Below, in pieces: positions 32,449 to 43,895 of a DNA stretch of 64,000 bases. A program made the position numbers and the translations under genes. The notes under the pieces are model-generated. The model saw only the letters and a program-made list of their open reading frames with translations. It had not been told where the DNA came from and did not search any database. The stretch comes from Yponomeuta sedellus (taxonomy: Eukaryota; Arthropoda; Insecta; Lepidoptera; Yponomeutidae), in the NCBI GenBank assembly GCA_934045075.1, contig OW203734.1:15667680-15731679 (forward strand). The letters run 5' to 3'. Each line of letters begins with the position of its first letter. The stretch's first letter is position 1.

Positions 32449-34132
32449 TAATCCAGGAGTTCTGCCCGTCAAGCAAGGCGTTGCTGTTATTAGCAAAGAT
32501 AAGTGGATTTTAGTAAAGACGCTCGACTTCACACCAGTCGCAGACGATCTGAAAACGAACCTGTTATGTGTCCACGAATTGAATGAATTAGTTAAGGTAT
32601 TTGATAAGAATCTTACTTTTAATTTTGTAGATATAAGAATCCAAACGGAATATGTAAAAAACAATGCCTTGGAAAAATTTCAACAGGTTGCACCCTCTAT
32701 TCGTGTAAAACGAGGTATGCTAAATCCTCTTGGTTCAACAATCAAAATCATAACCGGAAATCTTGATAATGAAGATGCTATTAAATACGACAAAATTATT
32801 AATGAAGTAAAATCCAATCAAAAGGAAAGCAATCGGAAAATGACTTTGATTACTGAAATGGTGCAAACTCTTGCAAATTTTACTTTTAAGTTAAATGACA
32901 ATCTCATTCAAATTAACAAGGAAATCAAGAAAATTTCGGAAAATCTTAATGAACTCTCAAAATCTAACTATTTAAATCACATTGAAACTCAAATTCTGAG
33001 TACTTACAATCTGTTAATTCATAACTTTCAGTCTATCCATATTAAGTTGAACGAGATTGAAACAAGTATAGCCTTAAGTAGATTAGGTACATTACATACA
33101 TCTATAATAGAGACAACGAAAATGTTAAGTCTTCTTGAAAAGATAAATAAGGTAGAGACTTTGGTATATCCACCTACTTTGGAAAACCTAGTTAAAATAG
33201 AGCAAACCATGACGTTAAAAGCATACTTTAAAGGAAATCAAATTAACTATCTATTGGAAATACCACTTGTAAGCAAGGACACTTATATCTATTACAAAAT
33301 GATTCCTTTACCTATTTTATCCCAAAAACAAACCCTTGTCATTGTTCCCAAATTTCCCTATATCCTAGTGAAGGGATCGAATATCAGGCTACTAACCGCC
33401 CCATGCCAGGAGATCGACGAGTTCAGCTTTCTCTGCATCAACGATGACAAGTCCAGCTACATTCAAGACACCTGCATCACTCAATTGATGACGTACGTTG
33501 AAAACACCACGTCCTGCAAACAAGTCCCAGTCTCTATCGAAGCAGTAAAGGTACAGATGATTCAACCCAACAGATGGATACTCTACAGTAAGGAGCAGAA
33601 GATACTTTCCAGAACCTGCACTAACGAAATATACCGCCAAAAGATCCTTGGCACATATGTACTTACTTTAGATGATCCCTGTGAAGTACAGATTGGTGAT
33701 GTCCATCTGAGAATGCATATCAGCGACACCGAGAACGTTTCATACCCTAAACTGCCCATCGTACATCTGCCTAGCGTGAAACCACCTGTAGCAGAAATGA
33801 CAGCGAAACCAGTGGACCTGGAAGGCATCGACCTCATGGACGTCAAGTTCCTGTCTTATCTGCTGAAGAAAAGTGAAAGTGATAATGAAAAGTCAATTAT
33901 TACAGTGAAATCTATTAGCGTCTGGACCATTGTGCTTTACATTATAACCATTGTATTCATTTGTGTTTTAGCTTATAAGCATCACCTAAAAATAAGATTA
34001 TTGTGTCATCGAAGTTCTGCTTCTTGTTCCAAAAGTCCCAAGAAAGAGAACTTCGAACTTAAGGAGGGAGGAGTTACGTCTGCTGACTCTACCATTTTTG
34101 CTGGACCAAGCAATCTCTCTGTTTTCAAGTAG
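32374..34132 (+). CDS. env: Env glycoprotein, baculovirus-F-like fusion type
   Basis: The frame from the first internal ATG (32387) gives 581 residues, and the predicted spliced form begins in the leader (26885). Numbering is from 32387. A furin-type site RVKRG at 106-110 separates a short N-terminal subunit from the rest. Just after it is a glycine-containing hydrophobic stretch, then a helical, coiled-coil-like segment at about 130-215. A transmembrane segment lies at about 512-530 (VWTIVLYIITIVFICVLAY), followed by a cytoplasmic tail with basic and cysteine residues. This layout is that of errantivirus Env proteins, related to baculovirus F proteins, which mediate membrane fusion. The last 20 codons lie inside the 3' LTR and the stop is at 34130-34132. 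The frame is intact, but no function can be claimed. Confidence 0.88.
34061..34071 (+). promoter_or_regulatory. Polypurine tract
   Basis: aaggagggagg lies directly before the 3' LTR and would prime plus-strand DNA. It is also env coding sequence. Confidence 0.85.
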
Positions 34133-34322
34133 AGACAATGTAACTACTTTGTAAGGTCCAGACACTTGACTCAGCAAACGGATGTTGACGCGCCTGGCCT
34201 CTGCGAAGCCTCAGGCATAAGTAGTTTTAGTTAGTCTTAGTCCTGGCCTTCAGCCGAATACACGTGTCCCAAATTAAAAATTGTATTTTTAAAACGCCCT
34301 ACCACTCGCACGCAACTTAACT
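34072..34322 (+). repeat. 3' LTR (251 bp)
   Basis: Reads identical to 26451-26701. Its first 61 bases encode the end of Env, so in this copy the LTR start is under protein constraint. Confidence 0.95.
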
Positions 34323-34326
34323 AGGG

Positions 34327-34735
34327 TGCATAACCACTATTTTTCCTTAATGTAAGTTTTTTATTTGTTTTGTGAAATCCCTTTCTAGTATTATGTAGGT
34401 ATATTTTTCGCTCATGTCCTATGTTTTTTTTTGTGTTTGTTATTTTATTTATTTCATATTTATGTACCGTTTATGTATGTGTATCAATTTCATATTTATG
34501 TATCGTTTATGTATCAACTATAAAATAATATGTTATCTAATATTGTTAAGTTGCGCCGACTACCCGTATTTCAGTTTCCGTTTGTTCTTTTCCGTCAATT
34601 CCGTCAATGGTTGTCTGAAAGAAATTACTTTTAGTAATAAGGCCACCACTTGTACTGTACTGTTATTTTATAAGTCTCTTATGTAATCCTTGGTGTACAT
34701 GCAATAAAGAATATTCTATGTATCTATCTATTGTA
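34327..34735. other. 3' flank with LINE-type 3' module
   Basis: The module 'gttgtctgaaagaaattact', 'gtaataaggccaccactt' and 'gcaataaagaatattc' at 34608-34720 belongs to the repeated 3' end described at 20745. No gene is seen. Confidence 0.5.
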
Positions 34736-34736
34736 T

Positions 34737-34896
34737 ACTTTTAGTCCGGATCTACTTACGGTTGTTGTTATATCGGAAGAGCCCGACCAGGTTTCGCTCC
34801 GATTCGCAGAGCTTAATCATGGTGAGCAGAGACGGAGCTCGCGCCGACGGTTGCTCGTCTCACACTCACAACCGTAAGTAGATCCGGACTAAAAGT
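34737..34896. mobile_element. MITE-M copy 1, 28-bp perfect ends
   Basis: The left 'acttttagtccggatctact' is matched in reverse by the right 'agtagatccggactaaaagt', and pairing continues to 'acggttgt' with little or no mismatch. The core has 'gagcagagacggagctcgcg'. The copy at 61899-62051 is the same element in the other orientation. Confidence 0.85.
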
Positions 34897-35154
34897 CTAC
34901 AATGTGTTGTGCTTACGAAAGTTTTAGAATACATATTATCTATACAGAATGAAAAAGATACTTAAATAGTTTTAATTAAATGACAGAGTAAGCTACAATA
35001 CTATACAAATAAAGTTATACGCAAATGAATAATTAGCTGTAATTATATTGATAAAAAGATAAATGTAATTACATATAAAATTCGCACACATGTATATACT
35101 TAAATAGGAAAAGAATACAAGATATATAGACATATACAATGTTGCACAACCCTA

Positions 35155-35523
35155 CTATGCGATTACAGACCCGTGTCTGTTTTTACGGCGAGAGGTTGGA
35201 AGGGAGTGGAACAGCGGTCTCTGAAGCTCCAGCAGATATGTCCTGAGCTTGCGCCCAAAAGTGTATCCACTGGACGCTTCAAGGATTGGGGGAGGAATGT
35301 CGTTCCAACACTTGGACGCCGCAAACCTGAAACTGCCGCGAAACGCCATAGTCCGATGCGCCGGTGTCAGGATTCTTTCCTTATGTACGTACCGCTGTCT
35401 GGTGGACCATTTAAGTTTTGCGAACAAATAATTTGGCGTTTTTGTGCGTATTACACCAAAAAGTAGTTTGGCATACAGCAATGTAACGTTCAGTTTCATA
35501 GTTTCAAAGCTCCACAATGCCAA
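35155..35523 (-). pseudogene. C-terminal piece of a LINE reverse-transcriptase ORF
   Basis: 122 residues are open. The segment with AHRTMAFRGSFRFAASKCWN followed by DIPPPI is typical of the region after the RT domain in CR1/Jockey-like LINEs. The upstream RT is absent, so this is a 5'-truncated copy. AT-rich DNA at 34900-35150 would be its 3' part. Confidence 0.7.
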
Positions 35524-35717
35524 TGAGCCTCGGTTTACTATTTCTTTAACATTTTGTTAACTAGCTGTTAACAGATGGCAGTTGGTGCATTGGCTTACCA
35601 GCAAGAATTAAAACGTCCTTGCTTACCAGACATACATAATTAGCCAACACACAGTATCATCTCTAAAATAGATCCCAGACAAATCTGCGCGATTCCTTAA
35701 ACAGGTTATTTATAGAA

Positions 35718-35930
35718 AGAAAGTTTATGTGGCGCAGTGGTAGCGCGTCTGCCTACCATGCAAGAGGTCCCGGGTTCGAACCCCGGCTGGAGACAAGAAA
35801 AAAAAAACCCCAAGTCTTGGATGTTTACATGTTTGTGATGTCGTAGTTTCTGGTTCTAACGACACAGGGTATCCTGCTGTGGGGCCAGAAGCATTGTATG
35901 TGCCTGTACGTAAATGTTATTGTTAAAGTA
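35718..35930 (+). repeat. SINE-C copy 2, tRNA-derived
   Basis: The head 'gtggcgcagtggtagcgc', B-box 'gggttcgaaccccggctg', then an A-run, 'ccccaagtcttggatg' and the SINE-C body. It is better preserved than the copy at 3205. Confidence 0.8.
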
Positions 35931-36024
35931 TACATTCATAATAACATAACAATAAGGAAAATGAGAACAAATAAAATAAATACGTAAATGTACAAATGGG
36001 GATATTGTGCCTCCGTGAGAACAA

Positions 36025-36272
36025 AAGATAATAGCACCAACCCAAATTCTTCCCGCGGGTGTCGTAAAAGGCGACTAAGGGACGCAAACCGGGGGGTGGG
36101 CCGCAGCGCCCCCTGCAGTACAATTCCACCAAACTGCGATCCCCAACCCGCATGCCCAGCGTGGGAATTATGGGCATTACCCCCCAATGATGGCACAACC
36201 TTGCGCTATGGCGCTCATTAGGGGAGGACTTTGTCCAGCAGTGGACTAATATAGCCTGAAGAAGAAGAAGAA
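36025..36272 (+). repeat. RTE-tail SINE, near full length
   Basis: It starts 'aatagcaccaacccaaattc' and continues 'cgactaagggacgcaaaccg' to 'tatgtccagcagtgg'-type sequence and a (gaa)n tail. The copy at 63018-63262 is almost the same. Confidence 0.8.
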
Positions 36273-37195
36273 GAGAGCAAAAAGAGTCACCCAGCCTGCA
36301 TTGCTGGTAATATGTTATGTTACTAGCAAAACAGGTTTTCAGTTATGGCCGTTTAAATATTTATTCTTGGCACCCGGAACAATACATAGTCATTACAGTA
36401 CAGTTATTATATATTTTAAATGTGTTCCATATTTAAAATAATAAATCAATTATAAATGTAAAATCTAATAATAGAAACGAACGCACGGCCATCTATCGGA
36501 AACATGAATGCTACAATACGTATACTTAATAATAATGAAATTTAGAAATATAATAATAAAATATCGGTTTCATGTGACACTAAAATGAACTATTTATTTG
36601 TACTTTTATTTCAATTAAAGTAATGTACAACAATGTGTAATTGGGTAATATAGAGTTTGTCATTTACAACCACTTTTGTTCTGCGATATTTTATTTTATT
36701 ATTTTACTTTCTCGTCAAATATTTATCAATGCTTTCGTACAGTTTTTCTAACTTGTAGTGGGGCTTTTTGATAAATAATGCTTATGATATAACGTGAGCC
36801 CCCCAAAGACTGGCGCTTACAAACTAACAACTGATAACCGTTCTCAGCTTGTCAACACATTGTGTTTTATTATAATAAATGTCAAAGAACAATTGAGTTA
36901 GCCGACACTGACCGTGAGACGTTCGAACTTTATTTTAATCGTTTCACACTTTTTTTTAACATTGTTAATTTATTCCTAAGTGAAGTGTATAGTTTTGTGT
37001 TACACTAGCAACGCGCAGTGCTAACTTTATTCATAAAGTGAACATCATAAAATAATCTTAACAACTGTTATAGCTATTTTTAGAACGTAGGTTCAACCAC
37101 CAAAGATTTTTATCAATTTCCACTAGAAACGGCCAACCTAGAATGTATGTGGGGTGCTGCAAGAGCGAAGGAAGGTTGACAATGTTCTTTCAGGG
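36273..37195. other. AT-rich DNA, no gene seen
   Basis: No open frame of interest and no repeat family I recognise. Confidence 0.4.
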
Positions 37196-37199
37196 GTCA

Positions 37200-37390
37200 C
37201 CGCTATAGGGAAGCGCGGGTGATCGTGCTCTTCTACTATAAAGGGACGGCCGATCCAACTGTTGTTCGTCGGTCGTTAAATTTATGGTATGTCATGTGAA
37301 ACACTTTGATTGCGCGATGCAGGATAGTTGGAGTTTGTAGTGCGCGCGCATAGTTGACATGTACTCGCCACAAGCATAAATGCTATCTAG
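37200..37390 (+). repeat. Unclassified repeat H, copy 1
   Basis: Shares with 60870-61072 a hairpin-like start (ggaag...gggtgatcgtgctcttc), a TATA-like 'tataaaggga', and 'acactttgattgcgcgatgc' and 'agtttgtagtgcgcg'. The spacer in between differs. The family is unknown to me. Confidence 0.6.
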
Positions 37391-38498
37391 TCCCAAGTCC
37401 AGGTCCCCTAAGTTTTCGGCCATGACTCCTAAAAATTACTATTGAAATGATTGAGAGATTGTACTAACGCTCGTTGCAATAACGATCTGTGAAATAAAAA
37501 AATATTTGTTTTTCATTGGTGGCGCTAGTGTTTCTGTATGGATGTCCTTAAGGTTGATTTTTCCCAACACTTTTGTAGTTTCATGTTTCTGTGTACCACA
37601 AAGTGTTCTCTATTCTTTAAATTTTGTGTTAGCCTTGATTTTTTTCGTTTTTATGCACGCCTACCTAATACCCGCGACCTCGTGTCTTAATTATGTCTCA
37701 TCGTGTCTTAATTACTAAGGTCCGGCGATGAACACTCGAAATAAAGACTTATTTTTATAATATCAGGCATATTACTTGACCTAATGACTTTGGCTGCGTT
37801 TTGACGTATTTCAAGACTCATTGGCGTGAAATGTGGGGAACGTGGAAACGTGGACTCAGAATTGGCCATGCTACTTATTTTTTATAATTCATTTCGAAAA
37901 TATGGACCATTTCAAGAAACTAATTTCTTTAATTTTGAATTTTATTATTTATTTCTATTTTTAATATTTTTCTAAAATTTTGTGGTGTGTGACGTCATCA
38001 GAACATGTTTGAAGAAAATGTCTTTGCCTAATATAAAAAAATACAAATGTCATTAAGGTCAGTTGATTTCACAGAACAATTAAACGTTCATTTGGTGAGC
38101 TCAAAGAGCAATGGTCGGCTAACCGTGTATTCTGTGGTCACGGATGTAAATACATCCGTGTCTGTGGTCTAACAAACAACATTTATAAAAAAAAATCCAC
38201 AGACTACAAAAATAATCACACGTTGACATTTCGTTTTTCTTTTGTAAGGCAAAGGATTAATACTCAAACTGCCTCTGCTGACGTCATACAAAAGTCATGT
38301 TCAAAGCTTTTTATTGAACAAAGCTTTCTATCTTAAAAAATATAGTACAAATCTGATAAATAGAAATTGTATAGAAAGCAAAATTCTCGAAATGGTTTCG
38401 AGATTTCCGTTCATATCAAAAAATGTAGCATGGCCAATTGGCTGGCTATGTTGGCTTACCTATTAAATAAAAAGTAAAATAAATATTCTAAGGGCTTT

Positions 38499-38640
38499 AG
38501 GGCCCGTTTCTGAATTGAGAATTTCACAAAGTAAATACTTAAATAACGTTCTGTCACGCTCTTTTCTGAGAAATTGGAAGAGACAGCGCTACAGTGAACT
38601 ATTTACTTAGCAAAATTCTCAATTCAGAATCCAGCCTTAA
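38499..38640. mobile_element. MITE-E copy, complete
   Basis: 'cccgtttctgaattgagaat' at the left and 'attctcaattcagaatccag' at the right, with the shared interior 'aataacgttctgtcacgctc'. Confidence 0.75.
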
Positions 38641-38649
38641 AGCTGTCTT

Positions 38650-38887
38650 TTTATTCTTACTTGACCAATAGTAAACAAGATTCTACCCTTAAACTGTGAC
38701 TTTTTAGTCCAAAACTGCCATATTTCCATAAATGTGGCAGTTTTAAGCCTGGAACACTCTTCTAGATAACACACTGCCAATGGTATAAACATAGTTCATG
38801 AATTTGCGAGAAAATGTCTAGTTTAGGCATCTAATCTCAATTTTAAGATTAGAATCTTGTTTACTAAATTGGACAAGTAAGAATAAA
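38650..38887. mobile_element. MITE-I copy 1
   Basis: Ends 'ttattcttacttgaccaata' and 'ttggacaagtaagaataa' are inverted repeats continuing through 'aaacaagattcta'. The second copy is at 46650-46893. Confidence 0.8.
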
Positions 38888-38979
38888 TAGACTGTTGAAT
38901 TCTGAGTCTTGAAATTCGTCGAAGCGCAGCCAAAGTCACTAGGTCAAGTTATATGCCTGAAATTATATAGATAGAACGT

Positions 38980-39930
38980 TGCGGTAAGCCGCATTGAGAA
39001 AATAGGACAATAATGAAAATTACTCCAAATGAACAAAGACATTTTCATCAACAGATCGTAAAATCGATCGTAAGCGAACGGTGAGCGTGCGGAAACTCTA
39101 GTATCCTGGTTAACCTCAAGTTGAGTGGCAATTCTGCTTGAAACCACCGACGGATCGGCGGTTTAACCCTCGGTTTGAAGGTAAATCTGGTGAGACCGGA
39201 CCTTGCAGGCAGAATCGTCAGAAGTAAGTACTATTAAATTGGATATCACTACTTTGATTTCAGGTTATTTGCTAGAATTCTTTATTGTGCAAAGAGTTAG
39301 GTCCATTTGAAGAAATTATGAAATATTATTATCTTAAAAGGTATTTCATTATTAATGGTATTTGAAACTGTAGGTTTTTGATTGACAGTAGTTATAGATT
39401 CACTAAAACAAAATATTATACTATATTTCCCTCTTGCTGTGCCTCTCAACTAATGAAAGTGGTCCGTGCTATATTTAAAATAATAAAATTTACGAATAAC
39501 GCTGGCTATTTTGCGAACTGCCCAAAGCGTATTGTTACAAAAAAGGAATATTAAAATGCGAAAATAACTTTGCTAAATTCCGCCAAAAAATGTTGGCGGA
39601 ATTTTAATGCTTTTATGGATTTCCGCAAAGTAACGCCTGATTCCGTACAATATAAAAAAAATAGTTATTTATGAAAGCACACGCCCTTTTTTTGTCGTTT
39701 TTCCCTAACTTCTTTAAATGACGCTATACTACGACAATACTTTGGTTACTCTCAAGTTATTCGAAACAGCCTTGAACTTATATACTACCAACTTCTTACA
39801 GATCAGTTAGCCCCGGATTAATCCTGTTATTTTAACACGTTTAAAACCTGGCCTAACACTGGCTGGCACTATACTGTCACTTTTTTTTTCATAGTTTGCA
39901 GCACTGATTTTTTTCTTTTTTTTCGATTGT
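38980..39930. other. AT-rich DNA, no gene seen
   Basis: There is a small inverted motif 'ccgccaaaaaatgttggcgg' near 39581. Nothing else stands out. Confidence 0.4.
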
Positions 39931-39936
39931 GTTTAC

Positions 39937-40100
39937 AGCGGTTCGGCGCGCGGGGTTGCGCGGAGTCGACGCGTCGCGCGCGGCCGAATTCGTGTGCTGA
40001 CTGGAATATCCTCATACTAGGGGCCTTTTGCGCGGCGGCCCGTCGTACATGCGCACTTAGAGTTGCCTCTTTTAGTCATTGTGGATTGTGCTCCGTAAAC
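39937..40100 (+). other. GC-rich island with a splice-acceptor-like start
   Basis: After 'tttttcgattgtgtttacag' the sequence turns strongly CpG-rich (ggcgcgcggggttgcgcg). A frame of about 60 codons stays open to a TAG at about 40116. I recognise no domain. It may be a 5' UTR/promoter patch, a terminal exon or chance. Confidence 0.3.
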
Positions 40101-40424
40101 TCTCCTGTCGTGAAATAGTTTTTTTTTATTTACGTTTAAGCCTGTACATTTGCAAATGTTTTGTAGTTTACGCAGTGGGCGCTCTTGTAATACACTCCAT
40201 TCTCTGAGAAAAGGCCTTTATTTGTATAGCAACCCCAAAAACTTTCCTGGCCCTTAAGGGTGTACTTTCGACACCTCCTTTCTATTCTACCTCTATGTAG
40301 AGCATGCTTAAAAATCGTGAAAATAAAGCAAATGTAAATCAGGCTTTACACATTATAGGATAAGATTAAGTTGATTCCGACCTCCTGAAACCTCAAAGAG
40401 AGAGAGAGTATATACTGAGGTATT

Positions 40425-40615
40425 TGAACCCCTCCGACACTCAGGTTTCCTCACAATGTTCTCCTTCACAATTAGCAAGTGGCCCTGTTACTGTAACCTG
40501 ACAAATGTACGTAACTTAGAAAAAAGAGTCGTTTGGTACATGCCCGTACTGGGAATTGAACCTGAGTCTCTCGCTACCGAGTCAATTGATATAGGTAATA
40601 GACTACCGCCGCTAA
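40425..40615 (-). repeat. SINE-D copy, reversed
   Basis: 'ctcaggtttcctcacaatgt', 'acatgcccgtactgggaatt' and a decayed tRNA-like head near 40600. Confidence 0.6.
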
Positions 40616-40694
40616 TCCCCCGGTAATATTATTTAAAATTACATCTATTTACAGTATGACTTCTAAGTACAGACGTAAATATAAAATAATTGAA

Positions 40695-40930
40695 TGAAAG
40701 AATATTCTTTTTTTTTAATGCACTAACCCATGCTAAGGACAATTTTAAAAACCTATTTAGAAGCTAAAAATTCCACCCATGCCGGCTCTCAAACCCGCGA
40801 CCTCTGAGGCAAGTGATGCAAATTACTTCAGCCACATGTCGCTGCCTGTACGTAATACCAGAGGTCACGGGTTCGAGTCCCGGCATGGATTGAATTTTTA
40901 GCATCTAAATAGGTTTTTTGAAAGAATATT
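40695..40930. repeat. SINE-A inverted dimer, older, 12-bp duplications
   Basis: Exact 'tgaaagaatatt' at 40695-40706 and 40919-40930 enclose it. The left arm is reversed with the tail (tttttttttaatgcactaac). The centre carries part of the SINE 5' unit (gcaagtgatgcaaattactt). The right arm is forward and ends 'taaataggtttttt'. The arms have diverged more than in the 16244 and 58708 dimers. Confidence 0.88.
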
Positions 40931-41139
40931 GTTTCGAGTTAAGAATTCTTGTTAAATTCTTTTACGCGAATAATTCCTACTCTCCGTCTAACAGAACAAT
41001 GACCCATGTATCCGCGGCACGCACGCACTGCTCTGTCTGACTACTAATGGTTCTAATAGATCGAATTTGTGTCTTTTGAAACAGCCTTTACAAAAAATCA
41101 AAATAACTTATTCCATAGCTAGTCTAGTAGTAAGACCTG

Positions 41140-41372
41140 AGATTTCCGCACTTAGCCTCATAGTTGGGCCCTCGCAGCGAGCGTAGCAAGCGCTGAGGTA
41201 TGTTAACACTTCAATATAAGCCTTTACAGTTAGCGGGTAATAGTGGTATTGCCTCTATAACTTCACAAAGGTACATACTTAGGAAACAAAGTCGTTAGTA
41301 CATGCCGAGATTCAAACCCACGACCTCCCAATTCAGAAACCAGCGCTTTAACGTTCCGCTACCACCGCTTCT
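41140..41372 (-). repeat. SINE-D copy, reversed
   Basis: Matches the reverse of the copies at 11881 and 62363: 'agatttccgcacttagcctc', 'agcgctgaggtatgttaaca', 'cgagattcaaacccacgacc'. Confidence 0.7.
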
Positions 41373-43560
41373 AACGTTCGATAGGTATTATTAAAGCATG
41401 TTAATTTTTCTATTGCTTTTAAAATACCCAAAATACATGATGTTCAACCTTTGAATCTACGTATATAAATTATAAAAGAGTGACGAAAAATGTTACAGCG
41501 CAATTGTGCCGAAGGAAAGGGCCAGAAAGGACTCGCCGGGTCAATCAAATTGGATACTTATTTAACTGCATTTTATTTTACGCTTAAAAAACATAATATA
41601 ACAAACATAGCCTCACGCCTGTATCCCGTATATTTTACGCTTAAGTTTATACCATCCACAACAGCCATCCCTTTCAGCACCACAAGCGTCTAGCATCCAC
41701 GAAGCGTGAAATCTACTCAATGTCGATGAAGCGAAAGAGTCTGAAATGTCTGAGTTATGTGAACACTTCAGCTCGTATATTACGCGCACCAATTTCAAAA
41801 CTATAAATGCAATCGTCTACCCATGAAATTTCACTCTAATTGTCATCATAAACGTCAGGACTCCGTCAGGATTTTATTTATTTTTTTATTTTTTTATTTT
41901 AAGTTTATTTGGGAAACCAACAGCTTAAATAACAGTGAGTTCTTAAACTAGTGCAGTAACAGTTTTTTAAAGCCAATAATAGGCTTCCACATATTTACAA
42001 AGTAGGTTAAATTATTACAAAATTCTAAATTCAAACTTATTTAACAATGTACGTAATAAAGCGTTATTCGGTTTGTAAATACATAATACTTAAGGTGTGC
42101 TACAGTTTTGTTTAGCTTTTTCATCTTAGTCTTTTTTCTTTTTTTACATCAATATCATACTTATCTAAGCACTCATACCAGAGTGATATTTTTGTTACAC
42201 AAAAACAGTGTAATATATAATGTAAATAAGGGTTTGGGTAAGTAGTTATGTGAGATTGTATTTACGTATAGTGTTCGAGTATATACTTAGTATATAGTAA
42301 GTACTACTGGTAAGTAAGAGTAATGGAATCATTTTTTTTTTCATTACACTATAAAATTAGTTTCCATCTACTAGTATATCAACTATTTCATTTTTAAACG
42401 ACCATTTAGATCCTGTGAATATGTCAACATCGCAAAAATGTTTATTATAAGTTTTAGGAATGCGGGTAAGGACCGCATTCTGAACATAGTTGGTTGAGTG
42501 CTGGGGAATACTGATTTGGGCAGAGTTAAGTCTCTGATCGCCAATCTCCGGTGCATGGTGATTAAAAGCGTGTGTTCTTTGCGAGATTGTTTGAATCATT
42601 ACATAGAAAACACAAAATGATTCCATACACAAACCGTCTAATGCTACAGGAAAATGTTTGTGTTTAAAACAAAATATGTTGTGTCGACATCATGAGTTGC
42701 CCTACGATTTAGCGGTAGCAATTGTTGTATCAGGGGGCCGATTCCCGCCCATGCAAATTGAAATCATAGACGCAAAATATTCGAAGGCTTAGATATTGTC
42801 GCATAAAAATAACATAACTCTACAGAATCATTACACATTTATTTTCTCATTCGATCAATCTAGAAGACAGATTTTACTTGTCGCTCGCCTTTTTACGCAG
42901 AATTTTAAGCCATAAGCCTAATAGTCGTATACGACTTATTTTCTAATGAAGTGAGAATTAGCTCTCAGGAAAAAAAGAAGAAAAATTTCGAGTTACGCCT
43001 AGTTTACTAGTTAGTAATTTTGAAATTAAAAGATAGATTTGGAATTAACAATTTTTTCCGTATCTCATACATAAAGCGATTTAAAAGAATCTCTTTTACT
43101 AATACGGCCTCATGTAACCTGAAAAACCCGTGTGCGAGCTAGTCCAGAAACTGTCCAATAATGTGCGCACTTCAAATGAAATAAATCCTTCCCCTCTCCA
43201 CACTGCGAGGGAAATGTATTCGTCGGCCTCGGAAAACAAAAACATTGTGGCTGAATACACAACTGTGTACTAATTGTGCCACGCCCCTATGCTTCAACGG
43301 TTTTGTGAAATGTTTCGAAAAAAAGCTCGCAGGAGAAATGCCTTATTTTCTCTCAAAGAGAAGGCCTGTGTGAGATGTATTCAGCCTCCAGTACTCCAGT
43401 GGATCGTATATACCTACTAATTACTTATGTTGGGTGCTTTTGAAACAAAACGGGGATCCGAGTCAGGATGGCAGGTGGCAAACCTTGGTTTCTGGAGAAA
43501 ATACCTGACTTTATGTACTTATGTAAATTTGTAGCTATGTATGTAATATGCAAGTATGTA
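41373..43560. other. AT-rich DNA; LINE end fragment, no gene seen
   Basis: 'aacatagcctcacgcctgta' near 41605 begins like the LINE 3' end at 14336 but is cut after about 25 bp. Nothing else is supportable. The 42357-42632 frame has no domain I recognise. Confidence 0.4.
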
Positions 43561-43575
43561 GTATGTATGACCCAG

Positions 43576-43895
43576 TATCGATATCAACCCTTGCATATCC
43601 CCACCATACTCCACCACGGGGGCCAAGTCCGAGTTGGTGGAGTATTGTAAGACAGTGGCGGGCCTTACTGTCAAAACTTATCAAGCCGCCCATAAGGCCC
43701 CTGACATGGCTGAACCACTACCATTACAAGACAACCGGCATGAACAGCTAAACGTGCGTCGCGAAGCACGGAAACGCTCGGAAAAATGCCACTAGCGGTA
43801 GTCAAGTGACGGTCAACCATCCTGTACCTGACCGCGCCTTTTGTCCCGTAACTCAAGTGATTGATTCCAATCACTCGGTTCGACTGGGCCACGGA
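43576..43895 (-). repeat. SINE-5S copy 4
   Basis: Reversed copy with a small internal deletion near 43590 (between 'catatcccc' and 'accatactccacc'). The head near 43800-43895 is diverged. Confidence 0.75.

Larger units (their letters stand above)
26447..34326 (+). mobile_element. Complete env-bearing LTR retroelement (gypsy/errantivirus type)
   Basis: The element spans 26451-34322 and is flanked by direct 4-bp duplications AGGG (26447-26450 and 34323-34326). The LTRs begin AGTTA and end TAACT, as in gypsy-group elements. The order is LTR, tRNA-Ser-type primer site, leader, gag, pol (protease, reverse transcriptase, RNase H, integrase), env, purine tract, LTR. All three genes are open and the LTRs read as identical, which implies recent insertion. 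In Drosophila such elements are ovarian-soma retroelements kept in check by piRNAs. Whether this one is active cannot be read from the DNA. Confidence 0.95.
37755..38970. mobile_element. 1.2-kb TIR element with nested MITEs
   Basis: Terminal inverted repeats of about 65 bp (37755-37820: tatcaggcatattacttgac..., and 38903-38970 in reverse). The interior also folds back loosely: 'tgacgtcatc' near 37988 against the complement near 38279. It contains no transposase. MITE-E (38499-38640) and MITE-I (38650-38887) lie inside. Confidence 0.75.

Noticed and set aside
26451..34322. Contaminating exogenous virus sequence
   Set aside because: Two LTRs and a 4-bp target duplication in host-like flanks show an integrated element.
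35728..35800. Candidate tRNA gene with good A and B boxes
   Set aside because: It is the head of SINE-C, followed by the A-run and body shared with 3205-3412.
42357..42632. 91-codon minus frame
   Set aside because: There is no recognisable domain, no codon bias and no splice context. It is likely chance in AT-rich DNA.
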